This document shows, piece after piece, positions 19,824 to 31,034 of a stretch of 64,000 nt of DNA. Position numbers and translations under genes: made by a program. The notes beneath the pieces were generated by a model. The model searched no databases, was not told the DNA's origin, and saw nothing but the letters and a program-made list of their open reading frames with translations. Position 1 is the stretch's first letter. Each line of letters opens with the position of its first letter. The stretch is from Amia ocellicauda (lineage: Eukaryota > Chordata > Actinopteri > Amiiformes > Amiidae), in the NCBI RefSeq assembly GCF_036373705.1, contig NC_089854.1:22135839-22199838 (forward strand), read 5' to 3'.

Positions 19824-22800
19824 CTATAGGTTACCCCATTTCTCCGCTGGAGGAAACTGGTCTACTTCTCCCACCTCCGTGCACTGCTGCTCCCCCAGAC
19901 TGAACATCAGCTTGTACCTCAGCCTCACTTTCTCCTGCAGGGACACGGACACGATGCTGGATCAGTACAGGGCTGCACAAGGAACACACACTCACACAGA
20001 CAGACACACTCACACAGAAACACACACTATCACAGCCACGACACCTGATCAGTACAGGGCTGAACAATGAACACACACACAACGACAGACGCACACAGGC
20101 TGCAATGAATACATTTTTCCTTCTATTTAATCCAGTATTGTAGAAGATAAAAAAGCGGTCTTGGCACACTGGAGTAGAGGGGTAAAAGCACTCACAGGGG
20201 TAAAGGGGGTAAAAGGACTCTTACCTTCAAAGGGTTAGCTAGGAGCATGACTTGAGTGATGGCTGCAGGGGGCAGGATGGGGTTAAAGGGCGCCAGTTCC
20301 GTCCCGGAGGGGGGCTGCAGCTTGACCTTCATCGACTATCATGGGAGAAATTAGACAATACTCATTATAAAACTGACAAGGGAGGAAGGTCATAAGACAG
20401 AGACCAACAAAGCTGACAAAAGGAGTTAGTTTCTAGTCACTGTTTGGGCTATGAGCAGGGAGCCAATCCCACACAGTCACAGTCTAGGCCGGTCCAGGGG
20501 TCAGGCTCACCTTGGGCACGGCGGCCTGCAGGACGACGTTCCTCACGGGCAGGGGGGCGGTGTTGAGCATCGACACCACGATCACCAGCACGTCCGGCCG
20601 TCCGGGGGGGCACTCCAAGGCGAAGTGCAGCAGGACACGCACCCCGTCCTTGTCATAGGCAGTGACGGGCAGGACCTTGCCTGAGGTACAGTGAGGAAGA
20701 GGAGGAGGGGGAGTGTTGAGAGCCAAACCCTTACCACTCGCCTCTTCAGATAAGCATAGATGCTTTCTTTGACGTATATCTCGCTGTGCACTTCAATTGT
20801 CACTCTGACCAAATCGGTCTATACCCAACTACAACGATTACAATCCTTCAAAAGTAAAGCACTGTGCTGTGGGAGACAGATTACAGCAAAGGGGCGATTG
20901 TTCCCATGAGACAAATACGACAAACCTGCACCTCGCATTCAATTCCAACAGTAAACACACATGACAGTAATAACATTTCTAGCTCTGTGCCAGACCAATG
21001 GAAACAGGGATTGGAATATTCCCTTCATTCGTAAAGAAATGTATCGGTTAGAAATCGTCACACACTGAAGTCAAGAAAAGCAACACGAACCCACATTTAC
21101 GTTGACTCCCACCCTGGGCCATGATGCTCCCCAATTTGATTACCAAATTCCATAGAAGTGCAGGATTGAACTCAATTCCACAAAACAATTCTCTAAAGAC
21201 AACCTAGACCATGGTCTACTGTCAACAGCATCACTAACTTAAATGTACCCTTGTCACATTTTATCATTTTCAATCGATGTGTTGTTATTCTTTCCTGAGA
21301 TGTCCACATACAGTTCATACAGGGATAACCGTGCATTACGATCACATCTACATCCTATTCAGGATCTGTATTCAGCACTGTAGGGGGAGTACAGCGGCCG
21401 TGGGAGGGACTCACTGGGTTTGATGGAGTCCAGAGGGACGTGGACGTTGGCCAGAGAGGAGTCGACCCCTTTCAGCGGACTGCCCTGGGGGGGTAGGTGG
21501 ACGGGGGACAGCGAGCGAAAGAGGGGGCTCCCCGGGGTGGAGGAGCTCATGGTCTGAGCCAGGGTGTGGGCTGTCACACCACTCAGGGGGGCTGTGGTCG
21601 TGCTGGGGACCCTGGGGAACTCCAGCAGGGAGGAGTGTGTGGGGCCAAGCATGGGTCCAGCATGTGACTGTGGGGGCACGCTGGCAAAGAAAGAGAAACA
21701 AGAGAAAAGAAACAAGATAACATCAAAGCGCAACTGGCAAAAAAGTAACAAACCCATGTTCTAAATTCTATACATAAGGGCTCTATACATTATATGTCAC
21801 GGATCGGAGACGTTGAAGGCTATGCTGACAACAGACTCCCTAGGGAATGTCATAGAGTTGGTTTCCTTACCTCCTGGGCTCCCCGAGGTCCAGCATGGTC
21901 AGGTCTTGCAGGCCCTGGTTGACGGACGCAGAGCCCGGGTGTGTGGCGCTGGCAAACTGGTAGGAGCTGCTTTTGGGAGTGGCAGGGTAGGGCCCGACAG
22001 CAGCCCGAGGCACAGAGCCAGAGGGCCGGGCCACTGCAGGGAACAGGGACCCCAGGGGGGGAGTACCAGAGCCAGACAGAGCTGGGCTGCTGAAGAAGTC
22101 CAGCCCGGGATTGGGAGCCTGAGACAGAGAGGGACATAGAGCAGATCTCATAAAGACACCTCAGGGGATTGCATTATAAATAAAATACACATCCGGAGTA
22201 CAAGTCATAGGATACATGCTACAAGTACTGGTCTGCCTTGTGTATTATTGATTTAAAAGAGCCAGGGAAAGTTGTCATGTGACGGAACATCACTGAGCAA
22301 AGAGACCAATGTCCAGCAGTCCTGAAAGTCATTGAAAAGCCATTACTGTGGCACAAGGTAGGAAAAACTAGTGCAATAACTTTGAACAAGCAGATATCCT
22401 GAAACAGTACCTGCAGAGATGTCCACTGACTGTCCAATGTCTCCTCCTTTGGGTGGTTTAAAGTGGGTGCAGGATCATTCAACCCTGGAAGTTGCAGAAC
22501 AGAGTTTTAATGTACACATCTTGGACTACCAGCAAAAAGTAAAAAAAAAACAACACTGCAGTCCTCCTGAAGAAGGACAGATACATCAGACTATTGTTTC
22601 TTCTCTAGCGATTAAATATATATTAAATACCTAGAGAGAGCAGCTCTTCGTCCAGCAGAGAGAGGGCAGTGTAGCTGTTGCCCGTCAGCTGAAGGGCAGG
22701 GCCCTCACACTGGCCAACGGGGCAGCTCTGGGACCCGGCCGACCCCTGGGGGGGCGGGGGCAGGACCGGAATCGAGGAGGCCACCAGAGCATTGGCGGAA

Positions 22801-25800
22801 GCTACGAGCAGATTGGCTGGGAGTGGCCTGGGATCGGCCGACATTGGCGGGGGATTGGCCGGGGCTAGCAGCAGTGGGTTGGGTGGGGTTTCCAGAGGAA
22901 GTTGGGGGTGAACTGCTTCTGGGGGGGAGGGGCTTGGCTCATCAGGGCCAGCCAGGTCAATGAGAGTCTCCGTGTTGCTGCTGCCTTTACTTCCTACATA
23001 GCAGAGAGGGACAGAGAGAGAGAGAAAGAGATGATGCTTAAGGACGTCCTTCACAGGATGATGCAACTTATCACCACGGCAACCGCCATTCTCACCACTC
23101 GGAGAATACCATCAGTAGGAAAATCGGGGGGGAATCATTAGAAACATAGAAGGTGTTCCTCACGTTCACTAGCTGATGATCCCAGAGCGTCGATCTCTCC
23201 GTTGACCGCCAGCCCCTCCACCGTCCTCTTGTAGGAGTTAATGACCCGGGAGAGATCGTCGCTCGCCTGCAGGATGTCACCTGGAAAGCAGGACCAAGGG
23301 CACACAGTGAGGCACAGCCGAGCACCTCCCGACAGGACAGGTCAGCCGGGGGTCAGGGGTTTGCTCTACCTAAGCTGTTGTCGTTGTCCTCCGTCTCAGT
23401 GGCCAGTTTGAACACAGTGCGTCTCAGCTTGTCACAGCGATCGTACAGCTCCTGGAATGGGCACGATGAAAAGAATCAATCAATCAATCAATTAATTAAT
23501 CCAACCATGGATTCTTTGTGTTTGGCAGGACAAACTTGTGATCTTGAGATACTGCAGGGAGAAGAGCTAAGCAAGCACAGCCCAACAGGTTATTATTTAT
23601 TATTTTGTTCATATTACCGGAGGCTTCTCATATTCAAAAGCATTATACATTTGAAAGGGTGCATACATTTTACATCCCGGCACAAAGAGAGTAGAGGATG
23701 TAGGAGGAACAGGAGAGGACTGAACAGCGAGACAGCGGGGGGATGCTGTGCTCTCCCACAGGAAGCAGGGTGCGTGAAGAGACGTCCACCCTCACCTTGA
23801 TCAGCTCCTTGTCCGCCTCGGAGGACTCCTCCCGGTTGAAGTGCGTCAGCATCTCGTTGAGGAGCTTCACATTGTTGTTGACCTCCTCCAGGGTGTTCAC
23901 GCGCTTCGTCACCTTCTGCATCCGGGCTTCGTCCTGCATGACGGGCAGCGACAGCTCATCTATACACCCTGCATATGTTTAGCAGGTCTCTTGCCACGCA
24001 TTGCATCGGGTGTATATTATTGAACGTCACGGCGGAAAACCCCCAATACTTAATACAAAAATAAGAAAAGTCTTGAATTTTTATAGCACCTTTCATCCCA
24101 AAACACTTCATAACTGGGAGAGGACTCTTCATCCACCACTGAGGTGCAGGAGCCAGTTGTGAGATGCTTGGCAGCCATTTTGCAGCTGTAGTTCAGTACA
24201 GCACATCTCTAGATAAGGAAGGGATGTGAGGAGATACTTTGCCTAATCAACTCCTGGGGTGTATTTAGGTCAGCCACATTAAGAAAGTCTCACTTGGGAC
24301 TGGAGCCAAGGTACCAGCTAAGCCCTCCTCGGTCTAATAAGCGCCTCACCCAACAGATGGAAAACAGAAAGGGAAGGCCATCTCTCACCTCCTTCACCAT
24401 GTTCTTGATGAGCCTGTTTGCCTCCTGCAGGTCCTCTGGGTTTTTGCTTTTCAGTAGTTCAGCCAGAAGCTGCATGGAGGAAAGATTAAGCGATTTAATT
24501 AAATTGTATACACTACCGGTCAAAAGTTTTAGAACTCCCCCATTTTTCCTGTTTTATTGAAATTTAAGCAGTTCAAGTCCAGTGAATAACCTGAAATGGT
24601 AAAAAGTTATATATAAAAAATATAAAAATACAAGTACATTTCAGAGTTATATACTGTGTTACTACACCCTTGTATTCCTACAATGCGCACATAGTTTGAA
24701 AGCTTATTCTCTTGGCTACCAACCAGCGCATTTCAATCTCAAACACATCCGATTTACAGTTTCCGTGTCGCCTGCCTTCATTCAGAGCCCGGGGGGTAAA
24801 CGTGCAGTCTGCTCTGGGGGGGAGGTGCTCATTCAGACGGTCATAGAGTTTTCCATCTTGAAATTGTGAGCTCTCTACAGGTGTGTTGCTTCTACCAAAA
24901 CGTGGATGGTCTTGTTTTGATTAGTAGACTCTCTGGTTCCAGATTTTGTCATAATTGTCAATATTTTCTGAGATATTGTATTTCTACTCAGACCAGCGAG
25001 GGGTATCAATGAGAGTCTCAGCTTTCATCAAATACCAAACACTTGCCAAACAACACAACAGTGGACAGTATACATGGGATTAAAGAGAAGCACACGGATT
25101 GGGTTCACTTTTAAGGTTACCAGAGGGATTTGTCAGTTTAAGGGGTTAAATTTTGTTTAACAAAACGTTTCCATGATTTATTTTTTATCTCCAATTGTTT
25201 ATTTGTTCTATACTTTAATTTCAGAGTACACTGAGACATTTAACTGCATAAATTCCAATAAAAACAGGAAAAATAGAGGTGTTCTAAAACTTCTGATCGG
25301 TAGTGTATATGCTTTCAGTAAATCTCTCTTGCTCGCTCCATCTCCCTTACACTATATCTATATATAAGTATCTACATATATGTATGTGTGTACGTTGTGT
25401 GTATGTATGAAATGGGCTCAGAAACTTCCACTATGTTCCTCCAATCAAGGGAAACTAAACTCAATCTGCTGCTATTTGCCCCCTATTGAATCAACACAGC
25501 GCCGAGTGCCCCACCTTGCTCTTCTCCTCATTCTCAAAAACAGGGTTCTTGGGCCGGGCCGGGGGAGAGGGAATCAGAGTCTTATCTACGGGGATCTCCG
25601 GGTCCGAAGTAACAATGCCTGAGAGGAGAAGCCGATCGAAAGCATTGAATCTCCAGCAGTGTGGGAAACAGGAAGGGGTTGAGTATTTGCATTACTTAAG
25701 CAGACCATACAGGTCTTTACACAGACATTGTCTCGGTACTCATACCTTGGCGTTTTAACATCTGATAGGCTTCATTGATTTTGGCTTCGTCGGGCAGGGC

Positions 25801-28278
25801 CACGGCCCAGCTGTACAGCATTTTGATCACTTTTGTCTTCACCCTTTCTGATACCCGGTCACCCAGGTACTGGAATACAGGAGAGGAGAAGATAAGATGG
25901 GCTGACAATCCATGAGATGGACATACAGGGACGAGGGAGACTGGGGAAGCTATTCACAAATTACTTCCTGTAGCAGCTCTCACATTTTTACTTTTTTTTA
26001 TTATTAATCTGTAAATTGAATCAGCAGTCCTTACAACTCCCAAGGGCACTGGCAAATAAACAGATCTTAACTAATCTGGATTTGCAGTAAAGCGATTGTC
26101 ACTGGTTAGTACAGTTTGTCAGATGTAAATACTTTTCTGTGGTAACCTGGACACCGTATCTTTCCCCAACCACACAAAGCCAACAAAATCTTTAATGGCG
26201 CCAACTTACCTTAGGGGAAACTACTTTAATTAATTCATTTAAAAACCTAAACTTTCCGACTTCATTATGAAATCTTCTCCCACAGTTCTTCATGCAGGCT
26301 TCTAACACCTACAAACGTGAAACAATCAAGGCGATTAAAACCAAGATATGGACAGCAGAGATACACACATCGAGATATAAAAACAGCATTGACAAATGTG
26401 TTTGGACAACAGACAACTGCACACACAAATAAAACCCAGCTGTTCATGTTTTTAATATGTTGTAGGTGTAAACGACCTGCTAGATGTACTGCTAAGAAAC
26501 AAAATGTACATCGCTGATCACAGGTGCACTACGATCCAATCCTTTACTGGTGGAGTTAGTAGTAAGAAAGTGTACAGAGTGCTTTATGTGGCAGCAAACA
26601 CTCACTGTCAATGCCTGTATGGCCTCCCATTCCTGAGGAGACTGGATTTTATGAGCCAGCAACCTGACAGCTATCTGCGGACTAGAAACAGGAAAAAAAA
26701 AAAAAAACATTCATCATTATAAATCCCTGCACCTTCAAAATATAGTTTTTGATAGTTTACATCAATTATAGTATATTTATTTTTTAGCATACACCCTTAT
26801 CCACGGTGACTTACTTTTCACTGGTACCACATTTGTGCATTGTCATACTAACATTTCTATTTAGTCCTATGACAATAACATCTAATAAAATATGGATAGG
26901 AGGAGATACAATACAGTGTTTAATTATGCACATTTTTTGTGGCTAAAGACGGATCAGTTTCAATCCCATACCCTTCCAATTCCTTATTGATTTGGTCACA
27001 GAACCCTATGATGTATTCCCAGTCTTCCTGTCTGTTGGAGGGGTTTGTGGCTTTATCTGTAAGAGGAAGAACAAAGGTTACACACATTTAAGTATCAAGG
27101 AAGCAATACCTTTGTAATTACAGATGTACTAGTTTGAAACATTGAAACGTGGATTCAATGCAGTGATGTTCTTGCAAGCAAGAGTATTCTCAAGAGGAAA
27201 ACAGTTTAAAATATATATGCGTTATTGTCATAAGGCACACACTGCCAGCAAACAAATACCACTGTTATTGAAATGTGTTGGATCGACGCTGTAATGTTGT
27301 AAGGCAGGGGTACCCAACCCAGGTCCTGGATTACCCCCTACCCTGTTGCTTTTTGTTCCAACCAAGCTCTCAATTACCTAATTGAACTAATAAATTCCTA
27401 AATCAGAACCTTTTCATTATTTTAAACAGTATAAGTAAATAATTGTATACAGAGCTTATTAAAGAACCAGCTCTTTTATGACACAATTTAAAAAGTCTAA
27501 TCTAAGCAGATTATTTATCCATTTAAGGTTAAATTAAGTAATTGGGAGTTGGGTTGGAATCAAAACCAGCAGGGTAGTGGTTGGGAACCCCTGTTGTAAG
27601 GTGACAACAGAAGTGGATGTACAGATTTAGTTTTTTTCCACAAAACAAGACCTCTACAAGAGGGTCTGCACAGAGTAGATCAATGAGAAAATAAATCAAT
27701 ATCATGTCTTCCCCGTGTTAAGGAAAAATGCCTGGAAGTCCTGACTGCCATTTCACCCCCGGTCACATGGGCAGGATTTCAGACATTCAGAGCAGCTGTG
27801 TGCAATGGCCAGCGCTTAAACCACAGTCCTGTCTTTGGTCACAGTGTTAAACAGGGATGCTGCTGACTAGTACAGCCGCAGTTTCATGGGCTGAATAAGT
27901 TCAACAATAAACCACCGTTTGTCATGTTGTAACTGACCAGATTAGAAAAACGAGAAGACGGGTTTGCATACATTGAAATATAAGCATATTGTTCTATCAT
28001 TTATATTATTTCTCTCCACTGTTTCTCACCAATGCGGTTCAATCCTCAATTAAACATGGAAATGAACTGAGACTGAACCCAGGCTGGGAACTATCAATAC
28101 GGACAGGATGACAGTTGTCACCGCCCGAAACACCGCTTTTGCGCCCTGACACGCCGCCAGCTGCTGTATAGGTACGCGGAGATGCGAGGACAATGTTAAT
28201 CAACAATGTTATTATAAAATGTGTTTTTAATCACTCACTGAGCCAAGACTCCAGCGACTCCCCTTCCGGATCCGCCAT
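19824..28278 (-). CDS. gga3: ADP-ribosylation factor-binding protein GGA3
   Basis: There are 17 coding exons on the minus strand, 5' to 3': 28239-28278, 26972-27056, 26606-26681, 26210-26308, 25746-25869, 25515-25618, 24389-24469, 23796-23933, 23370-23451, 23164-23280, 22631-22993, 22411-22484, 21871-22118, 21415-21680, 20511-20680, 20225-20335 and 19824-19934. The total is 2,289 nt or 762 aa (human 723). GGA proteins are monomeric clathrin adaptors that sort mannose-6-phosphate receptors at the trans-Golgi network. The VHS domain spans about residues 1-147 (start MADPEGESLESWL), GAT about 170-300 (KNPEDLQEANRLIKNMVKE), the hinge about 300-630 and the GAE ear about 634-762. The hinge carries a clathrin box LIDLA (about 326-330), an acidic dileucine DEELL (about 430) like the autoinhibitory motif of GGA3, and DFF. 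The longer hinge, rich in Pro and Ala, explains the extra length. GGA1 is the alternative, but LDEELLSLG and synteny favour GGA3. Confidence 0.96.
24511..25305. mobile_element. Non-autonomous Tc1-like element in GGA3 intron 6
   Basis: Ends read CACTACCGGTCAAAAGTTTT on the left and, on the opposite strand at the right, CACTACCGATCAGAAGTTTT. Each end is flanked by TA (24509-24510 and 25306-25307), the Tc1/mariner target duplication. Similarity of the inverted ends extends about 90 bp with roughly 80% match by eye. The 795-bp body has no transposase frame. It lies between GGA3 exons 6 and 7 and appears older than the Tc1 in NUP85. Confidence 0.88.
27305..27593. mobile_element. hAT-like non-autonomous element in GGA3 intron 1
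   Basis: The 289-bp element begins CAGGGGTACCCAACC and ends GGTTGGGAACCCCTG, a 15-bp inverted terminal repeat with one mismatch. It is flanked by a perfect 8-bp target duplication TTGTAAGG at 27297-27304 and 27594-27601. An 8-bp duplication and a CAGGGG terminus are typical of the hAT superfamily. Sub-terminal sequence also pairs (ggtcctgg... and ...ccagcagggt). There is no coding capacity. Confidence 0.93.
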
Positions 28279-28889
28279 ATTCACAGCGCTGGAATCATCG
28301 CGAGAGTACTGCGCCTCGGCGAGACCAGACGAGACTTGTGTGACCGAGCGCCTGCAGAGCGAATAATAATCATAATCATAATCATAATAAGATGTATATA
28401 TACAGCTCTGACACAAATTAAGAGACTACTCCTAGTTCAGAAATCAATGTTTAGTGGTCTCTTAATTTTTTCCTTACATTACCATTTAGGAGTAGTGAAA
28501 CGTTAATATAATTTGCATTGTTCTTTAGTAGTTTTTATCGCACAAGGACATTACACTATAGTCAGTATATGCCTAATAGTTATGCATGTAATAGGTGTAT
28601 GTTTTAAATGTGTTAAAATCGGATATAAGAATATTGATTATTTTCTTTACAATGGTAGTTATCTATTTTAATGTAACTGAATATGACATATTGTAGACTA
28701 CACTTATTTTCAGTGAGGTAAATCGAAACGAGAAACGACCATCAAACGTTTATTTAAAATAAGTAAAGAAATATTAACAACTCAGCTATGCATCTACTTT
28801 TCTGATCCAAACCCACATCATTACGGTTATTTTCCACGCAGGCAGATTGTTGGACAGCCTTTTCTGAGGTCCTTCAAGCCCAATCCAAG
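28279..28889. promoter_or_regulatory. Divergent GGA3 / MRPS7 promoter
   Basis: The two start codons lie 611 bp apart and point away from each other. An ATA/ATC-rich simple repeat (ataatcataatcat) occurs near 28365-28391. The MRPS7 ATG is embedded in CCAAGATGGCTGC, which resembles the YY1 site AAGATGGCGGC often found at transcription starts of mitochondrial and ribosomal genes. The middle is AT-rich and has no gene. Confidence 0.65.
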
Positions 28890-30740
28890 ATGGCTGCTTC
28901 CATAGCGAAATTATTGAGACCCTGGACGCCGGGGTAAATATTGCTTTTTTTTGATACATAAAGAAGGGGACATCGTCTCAATTTATTTACCTAATGAAAG
29001 TGATTCAAGTTGTTTTAAATCCCACTAAACGTATTAATAAGGTTTTCTGTGTTTTCATGGTCGATATATGTGGGTTTATGAAATGCCCTCAGTGTGACTG
29101 CCAGATGCGTGACATGTACTTTATTATAGATAGGTCACTGTATTGGTCATTGCATTTATTATATTATTAGTATTAGCTATTTATTAGCAGAATATGACTT
29201 AATATATGATTTAACGACAAATCGTTGGGTAAGCAAGCAGGTACAGTGTGCATAACAATGAATCAGATTCACGTTTGTGTCTGCACTGTGCAGAAATACA
29301 TACATGATGTATCATGTAAATAACAGCCGTGCCTTTCGGGGGGTATGTATGCTTGAGGTTGAGGGCATTTCCATGCAGTGAGGGGGCTGCGGTAACAGGG
29401 TCTTGTGCTGTAGGGTGTTTCAGGTGAGATGGAGCAGGTACAACCCCTATTACCTGGAGCCCGAGGCCGACAAGGAGAAGTACCGCATCCCGGAGTCCGA
29501 GCTCTCCGAGGAGGACAGAGAGCAGCGGAAGCTCAAAGCGTTGAAGCCGATCAAGGCGGCTGCGCCTGACCTCAACAGCTCCGTCTTCAACGACCCTCAG
29601 ATCAGGTGATGACAAGATAACGTTTGCAAGGGAGGTGGGATTTGTATGACTGGGCAAATGTCAGATATTGATATGGCAACTTCATCACCTCTTGAAAGCA
29701 AGGTGTATCTCATTGTGCATCAGTTCAGTGAAGCACATTAATTATAATAATGTCTTGCAATTTGTTTAGGAGTATTTTTTTACATTGTGAAGTTGTTGAA
29801 TTGTGTCCTATTCTTTCCGCAGTAAATTTGTGAACATGATGATGCAGGATGGGAATAAGGTGTTAGCCAGGTCTGTTATAACCCAGGTGAGTATGGACAC
29901 TCAAAATAATGGCGTTTATGTTACCATTGAATTGTGCTTTTTGTCACGTCAAATAAACTGCAGCGGTTTTAGGAATACAATTGATATACACAGTGCATGG
30001 AGTGTAGTGCTTAATCAATCACATTCCCTTAAAGTTTAATATTGTAAATGCTTAACTAGGGGATTCTGTACTGCTCCTCTAGTTAGTACATATTACAGAA
30101 CAAACTGTACACCTATCTCTCTACAGACACTGGAAAGTATCAAGAGAAAGCAGGTAGAGAGGTACCACAAAGCCCCAGATGCCCAAAAGGAGGAAATTGA
30201 GTGCAACCCGTACACCATCTTCCATAAAGCTCTGGAGAACTGCAAGCCTGTCATCGGTATGGTCAGCGTTCAGAAGGGGGGCAAGTACTATCAGGTGAGT
30301 TAGTGTTCACTGGTCTTAATCCTGTATCACCATAAATAGTTACTGATTTGTCTTGAACAGTTATTTTTGCGACTCACATTTTGGAAATATGTATTCTAAA
30401 TAAAGTGTCTTGAACTTTTAAATAATTTGTCACCATCCCTTCACAAACTCAAGGGATAGAACTGTGCGGATCTTTTAATAAGGCGTGCAGCATTTTTAAC
30501 CCCCCGTTCTTCGTCCAGGTGCCGACGCCTCTGACAGAAAACAGGCAACGCTTCCTGGCCATGAAGTGGCTGATCACAGAGTGCCGGGACAACAAGCACC
30601 GGCGCACACACATGTACGAGAAGCTGTCCCAGGAGCTGCTGGCCGCCTTCGCCAACGAGGGCAACGTGGTCAAGAGGAAACACGACCTGCACAAGATGGC
30701 CGAGGCCAACAGAGCCTTCGCACACTACCGCTGGTGGTAG
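28890..30740 (+). CDS. mrps7: Mitochondrial ribosomal protein uS7m
   Basis: There are five exons: 28890-28933, 29414-29605, 29823-29886, 30127-30294 and 30519-30740. They total 690 nt or 229 aa (human 242), with phases closing. uS7m is part of the head of the mitochondrial small ribosomal subunit and contacts the 3' domain of 12S rRNA. The start [12 protein letters not shown] is a short basic presequence suited to mitochondrial import. It is followed by [11 protein letters not shown]. The S7 core is seen in [19 protein letters not shown], then [19 protein letters not shown], and the C-terminal [20 protein letters not shown], all close to the family pattern. The last exon begins with GTG after an AG acceptor, so it is not a separate start. 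AATAAA at 31029-31034 follows the stop by about 290 bp. Confidence 0.97.
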
Positions 30741-31028
30741 CATGTGCCCTGGGGAACGGACACTCGGGACTATTACGCAAAGAAGTCGTACAGTAAGACA
30801 AGATGAGTTTCTGCAGTAATTTCCATTAGCAGCCTTCTGGTGGGGCTGCCTCCCTCCTGTCTGGATTGGAGGACTCAGCCCGGACTTTTCCAAGATCTTC
30901 TGTTCTTGTTTGCACGTGGAGACATAGCACTGGTGTCTACAGCCACATTTCCATGCTCTATGGTTTGGTCTACAATATAATGGAAAATTACTGAGAACTT
31001 TGCTCAACAGAAACCAGTGAAAAGATCC

Positions 31029-31034
31029 AATAAA
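31029..31034 (+). terminator. MRPS7 polyadenylation signal
   Basis: AATAAA lies 289 bp after the MRPS7 stop codon. It is the first canonical signal downstream on the plus strand. Confidence 0.65.
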
